From: CAIXSC01 sp046349935
Lineage (GTDB): Bacteria > Planctomycetota > Planctomycetia > Pirellulales > Pirellulaceae
Assembly: GCA_046349935.1 (NCBI GenBank)
Contig: JAXMBK010000009.1
Span: 372,001-436,000 of the forward strand
Reading direction: 5' to 3'
DNA length: 64,000 nt
The position numbers were made by a program, and so were the translations under genes. Every line of letters begins with the position of its first letter. The first letter of the stretch is position 1. A model generated the notes under the pieces. It saw only the letters and a program-made list of their open reading frames with translations, was not told the origin of the DNA and did not search any database. This document shows, one piece after another, positions 25,820-34,883 of the stretch.

Positions 25820-26020
25820 GAGCGTGAGTCCGTGCGTGCGAGTGGGGAAGCGCGTCGCAAGAAAGTGAGGAGCAACCGGCTGCCTAGCTTGTAATTCGTT
25901 GCGCGAGCGTCACAATACCGGCTCAAACGACCGCCGTGATCCCCACGGCGGCGGGGCGGCGGAGTGCCGTTCCGGAGCGAGTTGGATTTCCACAGCATAC
26001 AGAATGCGAGCGACCAGACC
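25820..26020. other. Divergent intergenic region with a hairpin
   Basis: About 200 bases between the aldolase (-) and the membrane protein (+). It holds one clear inverted repeat, CCGCCGTG-ATCCC-CACGGCGG (25931-25951), which may be a repeat or an RNA hairpin. No convincing promoter was read. Confidence 0.4.
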
Positions 26021-26479
26021 ATGAGCAACAATCCCTACGTTCCGCCTGCCGGCTTTGGCGGCCCCTCCGGCCCGCCGCCCGTCGATGTAGCCGCCAAAGT
26101 GAGCGGCCCTGCGATCGGTCTGATGGTGACCGCGGGCATCGGCATCGCGTTTCAAGTGCTCGCGCTTGCGATGAACGTGTTGGGCGTCGGCGTCGGCGCC
26201 GCGGCGGCGGGCGGCGACAACGGCGGCCCCGAGGGAGCTCAGTTGATGGTCCAAGGCGTCGCCGGCATGGTCGGCGCGGTGATCGGCATCATCGTCGGCA
26301 TCGTGATCATCATGGGCGCCCTCAAGATGAAGAACCTGCAGTCGTATGGTTTCGCGATGGCCGCCGCGATCATCGCCGCCGTCCCCTGCGTTTCCCCATG
26401 CTGCCTCATCGGCCTGCCGGTCGGCATCTGGGCGGTCATGGTCCTGAACGACCCGTACGTCAAGCAATCGTTCCGCTAA
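26021..26479 (+). CDS. Small membrane protein, four predicted helices
   Basis: A 152-residue protein starting SNNPYVPPAGFGGPSGPPP, a proline/glycine-rich cytosolic head, followed by hydrophobic helices at about 28-50, 72-98, 104-120 and 122-143. There is no recognisable active site. Small membrane proteins with a Pro/Gly-rich head of this kind are widespread in bacteria, often without assigned function. The start at ATG 26021 was chosen over an upstream in-frame ATG because the upstream stretch lacks any conserved character. Confidence 0.65.
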   Translation: MSNNPYVPPAGFGGPSGPPPVDVAAKVSGPAIGLMVTAGIGIAFQVLALAMNVLGVGVGAAAAGGDNGGPEGAQLMVQGVAGMVGAVIGIIVGIVIIMGALKMKNLQSYGFAMAAAIIAAVPCVSPCCLIGLPVGIWAVMVLNDPYVKQSFR

Positions 26480-26495
26480 CGCACGACGACAATCA

Positions 26496-26545
26496 GGTAG
26501 GGTGGGCCAAGCGATCACAGCGAGCGCGGGCCCACCGAGCATGGT
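26496..26545. repeat. GTAGGGTGGGCC palindromic repeat, copy A
   Basis: GGTGGGCC ... GGGCCCACC forms an inverted repeat with a loop of about 20 bases. It lies 17 bases after the stop of the membrane-protein gene. It recurs at 27156-27199, 27202-27246 and, inverted, at 27332-27362. Confidence 0.8.
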
Positions 26546-26582
26546 GCGAGGAACAAGTCGAGATGCTCCAGGGCGGCATCCC

Positions 26583-27143
26583 ATGGCCATTCCGTCGCGA
26601 TTCCGAGTGAAATCACCGACGAAGAAGGCGATGCTCGAACTGCGACGGTTGGCGCAGCAGATCGAGCGAGCGCTGGAACGCCAAGAAGATGCCGCGCCGC
26701 TGCTCGCCCAATGGAACGAGCAAGCTTGTCGGGAGTATGCACCGTCCGAGTTCCAAACTTATTGGAAGTCAACCGATCTCGACGCCTTTGTGCGCGAGGC
26801 GCTTTGTCCGAGCCCGCGTAAAGTCGACGATCTGAAGTATCGCGAAGCACTCGCTGTGCTCAAAGCCATGCTTGAAGAGGGGCTGACGAGCGCCAAACAG
26901 ACGTACTATCTGGAATGGCTCGAAGTGCAGTTTCCTGGCGCCAACATGAGCGACTTGATTTATTGGCCCGACGAGTGGTTCGACGACCCATCGTACGTGC
27001 GCAACCCTGACGGCTCGTTCAACCCCGACGCGCAGTTGACCCTCGACCAGCTCCTCGCCTACGCCCAAGCCAAGTCCGGCCGCCAACTCCGCGGCGCCCC
27101 CGCCGACGTCCCCCTCCCCTTCCCGCTCCCCCGCACCTCGTAA
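26583..27143 (+). CDS. Soluble protein of unknown function
   Basis: A 186-residue protein. The start is set at ATG 26583, since the frame upstream of it runs through the repeat at 26496-26545. It begins with a basic helical part (LELRRLAQQIERALERQ) and then LIYWPDEWFDDPSYVRNPDGSFNPDAQLTLDQLLAYA. The middle and tail are acidic and rich in aromatic residues. No motif of a known enzyme or domain was found, and no signal peptide or membrane helix is present. It lies between two copies of the palindromic repeat, with no clear functional partner. Confidence 0.6.
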   Translation: MAIPSRFRVKSPTKKAMLELRRLAQQIERALERQEDAAPLLAQWNEQACREYAPSEFQTYWKSTDLDAFVREALCPSPRKVDDLKYREALAVLKAMLEEGLTSAKQTYYLEWLEVQFPGANMSDLIYWPDEWFDDPSYVRNPDGSFNPDAQLTLDQLLAYAQAKSGRQLRGAPADVPLPFPLPRTS

Positions 27144-27155
27144 AGCCGGCTAGCG

Positions 27156-27246
27156 CCCGTAGGGTGGGCCAAGCGGCGAATGCCGCGCGGGCCCACCAAA
27201 GCCCGTAGGGTGGGCCAAGCGGCGAATGCCGCGCGGGCCCACCGAA
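27156..27246. repeat. GTAGGGTGGGCC palindromic repeat, tandem copies B and C
   Basis: Two near-identical 44-45-base units (27156-27199 and 27202-27246), each with the arms GGTGGGCC / GGGCCCACC and the middle AAGCGGCGAATGCCGCGC. The inner AAGCGGCG / GCCGC part can also pair. They end 29 bases before the start of the next gene. Confidence 0.85.
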
Positions 27247-27275
27247 GCACCATGAACCCCCGCGAGGAGCGAGCC

Positions 27276-30002
27276 ATGAAGGGCCGTGTCTCGAACGATT
27301 CGACATGTCCACCTGCGCCGCACCGTTTCGATGGGCCCGCAAACGTTTGGCCCACCCTACGGTTGCGTGTCTCCGCGTTGCTACTCGCGGCGGTCGGACT
27401 TGCGATGTTGCCGCCGCGCGCCCCTGCCGGCGAACTACCGCTGCTCGAACAAAGCCAGTCCGCGTACCAAATCGTGCTGCCCGACGAGTCGCCTTCGAAG
27501 GCGATTCGGGAATCACTTCAGCAAACCGCCAGGCTCTTGCAGACCGCCTTCCAAGCGAATGGCGTCGCCGTGGAGGTGGTCGACGAGCGTCAACGAGCCG
27601 CAGATCGCCCGGCGCTCCTGCTCGGCGATACGCGAGTCGCGCGGCAAGCAGGCATCGATCCGACGACGCTGCGCGATTGGAGCTACCGGTGGAAGGCAGT
27701 CGGCCGGGACGTCGTCATCATCGGGCACGACCATCCGGCACGCGGCGGCGCCGACGACGCGAGGCGTCCCAATTGGGACCGAGTGGGAACCGCCAAAGCG
27801 GCGGTCGACTTCGCCCGCGAACACCTGGGAGTGCGGTTTCTCTATCCCGAGCTGCCTGGATACACGCCGATCAGCGGCGCGGCGCGGATCGACCTGGCGG
27901 CGACGCCCGCCATCGAATACCTCAAGCGACCCCGATTCGCCGTGCCCGACGAGCTGGATGTCTCCAAGACGCCGCTTGTGCGAGTGAACACGTCCCACCC
28001 TGCGGGCGGCTCGTTCTACGACTTGGCGCACAACCGCTTCCCGCGCGTCGACGAGGTGTTCGGCGGCCATACTTGGGAACGAGCGGTCCCGGCGGAACTG
28101 TATGACGAACATCCTGAATACTTCGCACTCATCAACCACGCGCGACTCAAGCCAGCCCCCGGAAACGCGCAATATTGCCTATCGAACCCCGACGTCCGTG
28201 AGCGAATCTATCGAGACCTCGCCTCGTGGCTCGACCAAGGTTACTCGTCCGTCGATCTGGGGCAGCCGGACGGCTTTCAGCCCTGCCAGTGCGTCGCCTG
28301 CGAACAACTTTACGAAACGGGAAAAGACTGGAGCGAGAAGATTTGGCGTTTCCATCGCGACGTCGCTCAACGGCTTGAGCAATCGCATCCGGGACGGCAA
28401 GTCACGATCATGTCGTATATCCAGACGGCCGCTCCGCCCAAGTCCTTTCAACAGTTTCCCGCCAACACCAGCATCATGCTCACGGGGACCAACGAAGAGG
28501 ACATCGCACCTTGGCGTTCGGTCGGCGTACCGCGGGGTTTCACCGGCTACGTCTACAACTGGTGTCCCAATCTGGGAACGCGTTATACGCCCATGCGGAC
28601 GCCGGGCTTCATCGAACAGCAGGTCAAGCGACTCGCCGCCAACCATGTGCAGGCCCTCTATCGAGACGGGCCGGGTCAATTGTTTGGACTCGAAGGCCCT
28701 GTCTACTACACGATGGGCCGGATGTTCGATGATCCCGAACGAAATTCGGCGCGCGAGCTGCTTCCCGAATTCTGCGAAGCGGCGTTTGAGAACAAGAGCG
28801 TCGTGTTCTTCATGCGGGCCTTCTACGACGAACTGTACAACGCCATCGCCCTGTATTCGAATCACCTCGGCACTCGCTGCGACGTCTGGACATTCCAGTC
28901 ACTGCCCGGGGAAGGTCGGCCGCGCAAGTCGGTGACCGATCCGTTCCAGTTGATCGCGTTCAACTATCCGCCGCACACCCTCGCAAATCTGGAAAGCCAT
29001 CTCAAGCAGGCAGAACAGCTCGCGACCAGCGATAAAGCGCGAGTGCGGTTGACGCTCGTACGGACCGAGTTCGAGTACTTGAAGCACTTCGCGCGCGTCG
29101 TGCACTTGCATCAGGCGTATCAAATCGCTCCCGACGTCTCTTCGCTCCAGCGTTTGCTCGACGCTCTCGACGCTCGAAACGCTTACCTCGCGACCCTGTT
29201 CGACAAGGGACATCAGCGAGAGTGGGGGCACGTGCTGTTCCCGTTTCCGGGCCACGACGTCAAGCACCTGCGACTCGCGTATGACGGCTATCAAGAGCCG
29301 TACGCAAACACCTGCTTCAACTGGGACACAGCCGCACTCCGCGCCTCGCCGCCTCCCAGTCAACGCCGTCTCGCCGCTTCTCCAACGTCGACGCCCGTCG
29401 CGCTCGATAGCCCGCAATGGGAATCGACGACGGCGCACGAATTGACGCTCGTCCCTCCCGTTCGCAACGTCCCCCGGAAGACGATGGTCCGCTTGCTTTA
29501 CGACGCCGCGGCGCTGCATGTGCGGTTTGAATGCGAATTGCCGACCGAGGGAGCGGTCGACTTCAAGACCATCGGCAGAGACCGGTCGCTGGCTGCTCAC
29601 GAGGCCGTCGAGTTGTACTTGGGAGCAAGGCCGGCGCGAGACGAGTTTTACCGCTTCGGCGTCGGTGCGGACGGCCAGTCGCAGTTCGACGCCGCCAACG
29701 GATTTGTCCTCGACCCGCTCGACCCGCGACACGGCAAAGACGATCCGGCCTGGAACGGCGCATGGACCTACGCCGCTCGAGTGGACGCAAACGCCGCGTC
29801 GCGTCGCTGGGTCGCTTGGCTAACGATTCCCTACGCGACGCTCGGCGTCGACCGCCCGACAGCCGGCCACGTCTGGCGCGCAAACTTCGCCCGACAACAC
29901 CTGCTGCCGCGCGGTCAAGTCGAACGCTCCCTCTGGTCGTCGTCCTTCAGCAGCACCACGCTCGAAGACGCCAAGATTCTGGGTCAGATCGTTTTCGAGT
30001 GA
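27276..30002 (+). CDS. Secreted DUF4838-like glycan-active protein with CBM9-like C-terminus
   Basis: A 908-residue exported protein. ATG 27276 follows GAGGAG by 7 bases. A signal-peptide core (about 31-46, ending APAGE) follows an unusual 30-residue head. The N-terminal part (ALLLGDTRVARQAGID, GVRFLYPELPGY) resembles the alpha-glucuronidase N-terminal fold. The middle (HPEYFALINHARLK, DLGQPDGFQPCQCVACEQLY) matches the DUF4838 type, with a CxC-xx-C cluster. The last 200 residues (from about 708) form a CBM9-like sugar-binding module (AHEAVELYLGARP). Residues 19-29 are encoded by an inverted copy of the palindromic repeat; a TTG at 27363 directly after it would also give a perfect signal peptide, so the repeat may have extended the gene. 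Confidence 0.82.
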   Translation: MKGRVSNDSTCPPAPHRFDGPANVWPTLRLRVSALLLAAVGLAMLPPRAPAGELPLLEQSQSAYQIVLPDESPSKAIRESLQQTARLLQTAFQANGVAVEVVDERQRAADRPALLLGDTRVARQAGIDPTTLRDWSYRWKAVGRDVVIIGHDHPARGGADDARRPNWDRVGTAKAAVDFAREHLGVRFLYPELPGYTPISGAARIDLAATPAIEYLKRPRFAVPDELDVSKTPLVRVNTSHPAGGSFYDLAHNRFPRVDEVFGGHTWERAVPAELYDEHPEYFALINHARLKPAPGNAQYCLSNPDVRERIYRDLASWLDQGYSSVDLGQPDGFQPCQCVACEQLYETGKDWSEKIWRFHRDVAQRLEQSHPGRQVTIMSYIQTAAPPKSFQQFPANTSIMLTGTNEEDIAPWRSVGVPRGFTGYVYNWCPNLGTRYTPMRTPGFIEQQVKRLAANHVQALYRDGPGQLFGLEGPVYYTMGRMFDDPERNSARELLPEFCEAAFENKSVVFFMRAFYDELYNAIALYSNHLGTRCDVWTFQSLPGEGRPRKSVTDPFQLIAFNYPPHTLANLESHLKQAEQLATSDKARVRLTLVRTEFEYLKHFARVVHLHQAYQIAPDVSSLQRLLDALDARNAYLATLFDKGHQREWGHVLFPFPGHDVKHLRLAYDGYQEPYANTCFNWDTAALRASPPPSQRRLAASPTSTPVALDSPQWESTTAHELTLVPPVRNVPRKTMVRLLYDAAALHVRFECELPTEGAVDFKTIGRDRSLAAHEAVELYLGARPARDEFYRFGVGADGQSQFDAANGFVLDPLDPRHGKDDPAWNGAWTYAARVDANAASRRWVAWLTIPYATLGVDRPTAGHVWRANFARQHLLPRGQVERSLWSSSFSSTTLEDAKILGQIVFE
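27332..27362. repeat. Inverted palindromic-repeat copy D inside a coding sequence
   Basis: TGGGCCCGCAAACGTTTGGC and the following CCACCCTACGG are the reverse complement of the repeat at 27156-27246. The copy is read through as residues 19-29 of the DUF4838-like protein, in its signal-peptide head. Its arms TGGGCC and GGCCCA remain complementary. Confidence 0.75.
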
Positions 30003-30157
30003 CCTTCATTCGCGGCACTTTGTGGGAAAGCGGTCAGGGGCGCCGAATCGAAAGTCGAGGGCGCCGAACCACGGATGCAGGAACAGCTGCATCCTTTAAA
30101 GTTGCGCAATCCTTTTGGAATTTGGCGTCATCGTAGATTGTCACCAGCGTGGTTTGC
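30003..30157. other. Intergenic region before the tandem array
   Basis: About 155 bases after the DUF4838-like gene. No gene, hairpin or promoter was recognised. Open frames that pass from here into the array have no coding character. Confidence 0.4.
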
Positions 30158-32010
30158 TCCGCCCCGAAGGGCAACGCTGTGCAGCATTTTCAGTCCGCGA
30201 GACGGCGGGACTCGGCCCCGGGCAGATTTGTCTCACGGAGACACGGAGGCACGGAGATGCAAGAGAACGAGACGGGACTTTGATCGATGAAGGATCGCGT
30301 CATGAGCTCCGTCCACCGCGAGTCTGGAGTCTTGCTCCGTGTCTCCGTGGCTCCGTGAGAAACAAGAATGAGCGAACCAGGAGCTGCACCGGCGCGGCCG
30401 GGAAAGCCATGACGCGACGCCCTGGGAAAACCGTACCTGGGCGCTCCCCAAGCCTCGACAGGCAACGCTGTGAAGCATTTTCAGTCCGCGAAACGGCGGG
30501 ACTCGACCCCGGGCAGATTTGTCTCACGGATACACGGAGGCACGGAGATGCAAGAGAACGAGACTCGACTTTGATCGATGAAGGATCGCGTCATGATCTC
30601 CGTCCACCGCGTGTCTGGAGTCTTTCTCCGTGTCTCCGTGGCTCCGTGAGAAACAAGAAGGAGCGAACAAGGAGTTGGACCCGCGCGGCCGGGAAAGCCG
30701 TGGTGCGACGCCCTGGGAAAACCGTGCCAGGGCGCTTCCCAAGCCTCGACAGGCAACGCTGTGAAGCATTTTCAGTCCGCGAAACGGCGGGACTCGACCC
30801 CGGGCAGATTTGTCTCACGGAGACACGGAGGCACGGAGATGCAAGAGAACGAGACGGGACTTTGATCGATGAAGGATCGCGTCATGAGCTCCGTCCACCG
30901 CGAGTCTGGAGTCTTTCTCCGTGTCTCCGTGGCTCTGTGAGAAACAAGAAAGAGCGAACAAGGAGCTGCACCGGCGCGGCCGGGAGAGCCGTGACGCGAC
31001 GCACTGGGAAAACCGTACCAGGGCGCTCCACAAGCCTCGACAGGCAACGCTGTGAAGCATTTTCAGTCCGCGAAACGGCGGGACTCGACCCCGGGCAGAT
31101 TAGTCTCACGGAGACACGGAGATGCAAGAGAACGAGACGGGACTTTGATTGATGAAGGATCGCGTCATGAGCTCCGTCCACCGCGAGTCTGGAGTCTTTC
31201 TCCGTGTCTCCGTGGCTCTGTGAGAAACAAGAAAGAGCGAACAAGGAGCTGCACCGGCGCGGCCGGGAAAGCCGTGACGCGACGCACTGGGAAAACCGTA
31301 CCAGGGCGCTCCACAAGCCTCGACAGTCAACGCTGTGAAGCATTTTCAGTCCGCGAAACGGCGGGACTCGACCCCGGGCAGATTTGTCTCACGGAGACAC
31401 GGAGGCACGGAGATGCAAGAGAACGAGACTCGACTTTGATCGATGAAGGATCGCGTCATGATCTCCGTCCACCGCGAGTCTGGGGTCTTTCTCCGTGTCT
31501 CCGTGGCTCCGTGAGAAACAAGAAGGAGCGAACAAGGAGTTGGACCCGCGCGGCCGGGAAAGCCGTGGATCGCCCTTGAGTAACCGAAAGACCTCAGCCC
31601 AAACCCAGGGCGGCGCTTCGCTCTGCCCTGGGCTGACCTGTCGTGCCCCTTCGGGCAACGCTGTGAAGCATTTTCAGTCCGCGAAACGGCGAGACATGAC
31701 GAGCGTCTGACGTCCTCGCTCGCCCCGGGCAGATTTGTCTCACGGAGACACGGAGACACGGAGATGCAAGAGAACGAGACTGGACCTTGATCGATGAAGG
31801 ATCGCGTCATGGGCTCCGACCACAGCGAGTCTTAAGTCTTTCTCCGTGTCTCCGTGCCTCCGTGAGAAACAAGAAAGAGCGAACCAGGAGGTGCACCGGC
31901 GCGGCCGGGAATGCCGTGGATCGCCCTTGAGTGACCGAAAGACCTCGTTTTTCCCGTAAAAAATGCTTCACAGCGTTGCCCTTCGGGGCGGATGCCGCCA
32001 GTAATCGCTC
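30158..32010. repeat. Tandem array of about 291-bp repeats with internal inverted arms
   Basis: The block AACGCTGTG recurs at 30173, 30464, 30755, 31046, 31329 and 31657, with spacings 291, 291, 291, 283 and 328. The 283-base unit lacks one 8-base GCACGGAG step. Each unit holds GTCTCACGGAGACACGGAGG on the left and CTCCGTGTCTCCGTGG on the right, arms about 26 bases long that are complementary with few mismatches and lie about 80-130 bases apart. The 328-base interval carries the extra hairpin element CCCAGGGC...GCCCTGGG (31601-31655), and an inverted fragment of the unit opening (AAATGCTTCACAGCGTTGCC) closes the array at 31961-31980. Both strands have open frames because 291 is divisible by 3; these are not taken as genes. 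Confidence 0.9.
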
Positions 32011-32118
32011 TCTCAATTCCTTCACGACAACGCTCGACGATCGTGTTCTTCCGTGGCGGCAATGGCCACAGCCGTCGATATTTGCAAGACCGCGCAACTT
32101 CAAAAGCTGCATTCGAGA

Positions 32119-33603
32119 CTACGGTGCATCGACGCCCGGGCTGCGGAGTCCGACTCCCGGCGTCTTGGTCAGCGAATCGCCAAGCTCGCGACGGATCGGT
32201 TCGGCAAGCGCCGCGAGTCGCTTCACCACATCGGGGTGCTCGGCGGCCAAGTTCTTGGTCTCACCAGGATCTGCGCTCAGGTTGAATAACGACAACTCAA
32301 GCTGCTCGATCCGATAACCGTGTCGAGTGGCAATTCCTTCCACCCCTGACTGCCGAATGGACGCGGGGGCGAGCATTCCAAAATTCGAGGGCTTTCCGCC
32401 GCGTCCCGGTTCCCCGGCAGGCGTAATGTACGGATGCGGGAAGTGTAGTTTCCATGCTCCGCTCCGCACGGCTTGCAAGGCGTCGCCGGAATAGAAAAAC
32501 AGGGCTTCGTGCGGCGTTCGCGCAGCCGGGTCGCCCAAGATCAGCTTGGCGGCCGAGCGACCGTCGATCGGCAGACGGGGAATCTGGCCCCCGACGATTT
32601 CCGTGAGCGTCGGCAGCCAGTCGATGGCCATGAACGGCTCGGAGCAAACTCGGCCCGCCGGGATGCGCCCCGACCAGCGGACCAGGCACGGCACGCGCAC
32701 GCCTCCTTCGAACGTCGTCAACTTGCCTTCGCGCAGTGGCGTCGCTGCGCCGGCATGTTCGCCGTACGACAAAAAGGGACCGTTGTCGGAGATGAAAATG
32801 ACCAGCGTGTTCGCATCGAGCTGCAAGCGTTGCAGCGTCGCCATCACTTGCCCGACGGACCAGTCCAGTTCCTCCATTACGTCGCCGTACAGTCCGGCTT
32901 GGCTGCGCCCCTTGAATTCATGCGACGCAAAGATGGGTACATGCGGCATGACGTGCGGCATGTAGAGAAAAAAGGGCCGCGTGGCATTGCGTTCGATGAA
33001 GTCCACGGCGCGCTCTGTAAAGCGTTTGGTGAACTGCGACTGATCCGGATCTCGCTCGATCACATGCTCCCCGTCGTAAAGGGGCAATGGCGGCATCTCG
33101 GCGGCAAGCGTCGGATGATACTTGGTATTGTCGTTGGAGTACGGGATGCCCAGCCACTCGTCGAATCCATGTCGCAGCGGATGAAACTTCAGCCGTGTGC
33201 CGAGGTGCCATTTTCCCGCGCCGCCCGTCGCGTAGCCGCGCTCTTTGAACATCTCCGACAATAGCCATTCGTCGCTGGAGATGCCGTCGCGGCTGGTGTG
33301 ATTGTAGGCGCCATGCATGCCGAGCCGATTGGGATAGCAGCCGGTCATGAGCGCCGCGCGCGAGGCGGTGCAGACCGACTGGGCCACATAGAAATCCGTA
33401 AACCGGGTCCCCTCCGCGGCGAGCCGATCGAGATGAGGCGTTCCAAACCCCTTGGCCCCCTGCGTCCCCATGTCGGCATAGCCCATGTCGTCGGCGACGA
33501 TGAGCACGACGTTCGGCGGCGAGGCCTGAGCGACCAGTGCAAGCGAGCCCACGATCAGAAACGCCAGCAATGCGGGTGACTTCATGCGAATATCTCGTCT
33601 CAT
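32119..33603 (-). CDS. Secreted sulfatase (arylsulfatase A-like)
   Basis: A 494-residue sulfatase. After a signal peptide (about 8-28), NVVLIVADDMGYADMG holds the metal-binding Asp pair, and Cys78 in CTASR is the formylglycine precursor, with Ala where many relatives have Pro. GGAGKWHLG and FISDNGPFLSYGEHAG complete the active site. ATG 33585, six codons inside, could be the true start. It is the last gene of the DUF1549/DUF1501/WD40/sulfatase row, and would desulfate the glycan this operon targets. Confidence 0.93.
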   Translation of the reverse strand: MRRDIRMKSPALLAFLIVGSLALVAQASPPNVVLIVADDMGYADMGTQGAKGFGTPHLDRLAAEGTRFTDFYVAQSVCTASRAALMTGCYPNRLGMHGAYNHTSRDGISSDEWLLSEMFKERGYATGGAGKWHLGTRLKFHPLRHGFDEWLGIPYSNDNTKYHPTLAAEMPPLPLYDGEHVIERDPDQSQFTKRFTERAVDFIERNATRPFFLYMPHVMPHVPIFASHEFKGRSQAGLYGDVMEELDWSVGQVMATLQRLQLDANTLVIFISDNGPFLSYGEHAGAATPLREGKLTTFEGGVRVPCLVRWSGRIPAGRVCSEPFMAIDWLPTLTEIVGGQIPRLPIDGRSAAKLILGDPAARTPHEALFFYSGDALQAVRSGAWKLHFPHPYITPAGEPGRGGKPSNFGMLAPASIRQSGVEGIATRHGYRIEQLELSLFNLSADPGETKNLAAEHPDVVKRLAALAEPIRRELGDSLTKTPGVGLRSPGVDAP

Positions 33604-33632
33604 CTGCTTCAGTGCGTCCTGCTCACAGCGAG

Positions 33633-34844
33633 CTAACGCGTTTCGCCGCTGGTCAATTGCCAGATCGCGACCTGCCCCGCGATGTCGGCGGCGGCCAAGT
33701 GCGTGCCTTCGGGCGACAAAGCGATCGCGGCGATCCAGTCTTTGAATTGCCCGCCGCGCGGCGCGCCCAGCACGGCCACTTCCTGGCCGTCCTCGACTTG
33801 GCAGACGCGCACGCAGGTGTCGCGTCCCGCAGAGAATAACAGCTTGCCGTCCCGCGAGAAGACGACGTCGGTGACGCCGTACTGATGTCCCGAGACGTCG
33901 CGGATCAGCTTCCCCGTATGAGCCTCCAACAAATGCACTTTGCCCGTGTCCGTTTCTCCGCCTTGAGCGGCCGCGATCAGTCTGCCGTCCGGCGAATAGG
34001 CGATGGCCGCTAATCCCTGCGCGACGAACTTTCGCCAGACTTGTCCGCCGCCGTACGAACTGTCTTGCGGGTTGAGCTTGGGAAACTGGACCTTCAAGAT
34101 GTCCAGCTTCTCGACGCCGTCGCCGCCGTCCACAACGCTCCAGACCTTGAGCGCGGCCGCCGGAATGTCAAAGTCATCCCGCTTGTAGCGATACTCGGAC
34201 GCCGCCGCCGACCGCCCGTCGGGGGCGAGCGCCGCGGCGATGATCCAGTTCCACGAGTGTCCCTTCCAGCGGCACAGCGCTCGCCGCTGTTCGACATCCC
34301 AGACGATCACTTGAGAGGCCGCATCGCCGCTGACCAAGCGACTGCCGTCGGCGCTGGCCGCCAAGCAATGAATCCAATCGCCATGGCCGTCCAGCGTGTG
34401 GGCGGCTGCCTGCGTGGCGACCGTCGCGCCGGGTCGGTTCAGCACGTCGTCTTTCTTGGTCCGCTTATACTCGCGCTGCCGCGTCTCGCTGTCCAATACG
34501 GCTTCGACCGTGCCGTGAGAACTTTCATCCGGCGACCAGAACTTGATCGTGCGATCGTAGCTCGCCGAAATCAACAGCCTGCGAGCTGAATCGTAAAGCA
34601 GCCGGCTGACGGCGTTCGAGTGGCCGTCGAGGCGTCGAGTTGGCGGAACGTCGGGCGCCGCCCGCTTGAACTCGCCGCCCTTCTCCGACTTCACGAATTC
34701 GGGCGGCGTCTCGGGGAGTTCCCACAGGTACAATTCGCCTTTCTGATTCCCAGCCACGACGCGGCGGGATGAATCAAGAAAGGCGACCGCCGAGGGCCAT
34801 GCGCCTTCAAAGGCGAGCTGATAGGTGCAGACCGGCTTCAGCAT
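33633..34844 (-). CDS. WD40-repeat protein
   Basis: A 403-residue beta-propeller. WD-type blades are visible, including GHSNAVSRLLY...IKFWS, GHGDWIHCLAA...VIVWD, GHQYGVTDVVF...VRVCQ and a final LSPEGTHLAAADIAGQVAIWQL. No signal peptide is evident, so it may be cytoplasmic or a scaffold. AAGGA precedes the ATG. It lies between the DUF1501 gene and the sulfatase, with gaps of 39 and 29 bases, a known order in planctomycete operons of this type. Its partner is unknown. Confidence 0.9.
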   Translation of the reverse strand: MLKPVCTYQLAFEGAWPSAVAFLDSSRRVVAGNQKGELYLWELPETPPEFVKSEKGGEFKRAAPDVPPTRRLDGHSNAVSRLLYDSARRLLISASYDRTIKFWSPDESSHGTVEAVLDSETRQREYKRTKKDDVLNRPGATVATQAAAHTLDGHGDWIHCLAASADGSRLVSGDAASQVIVWDVEQRRALCRWKGHSWNWIIAAALAPDGRSAAASEYRYKRDDFDIPAAALKVWSVVDGGDGVEKLDILKVQFPKLNPQDSSYGGGQVWRKFVAQGLAAIAYSPDGRLIAAAQGGETDTGKVHLLEAHTGKLIRDVSGHQYGVTDVVFSRDGKLLFSAGRDTCVRVCQVEDGQEVAVLGAPRGGQFKDWIAAIALSPEGTHLAAADIAGQVAIWQLTSGETR

Positions 34845-34883
34845 GGTTGTGTTTCCTTGCGCCAGCGCGCGCGGCGCACGAGT

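Noticed and set aside
30115..31152. 345-residue open frame through the tandem array, and similar 91-residue frames on the other strand
   Set aside because: The repeat period of 291 is divisible by 3, so frames stay open without selection. The translation is repeated, low in hydrophobic core and has no recognisable domain or ribosome site.
30158..32010. CRISPR array
   Set aside because: Repeat units are about 291 bases with no short spacers, and no Cas gene is present.
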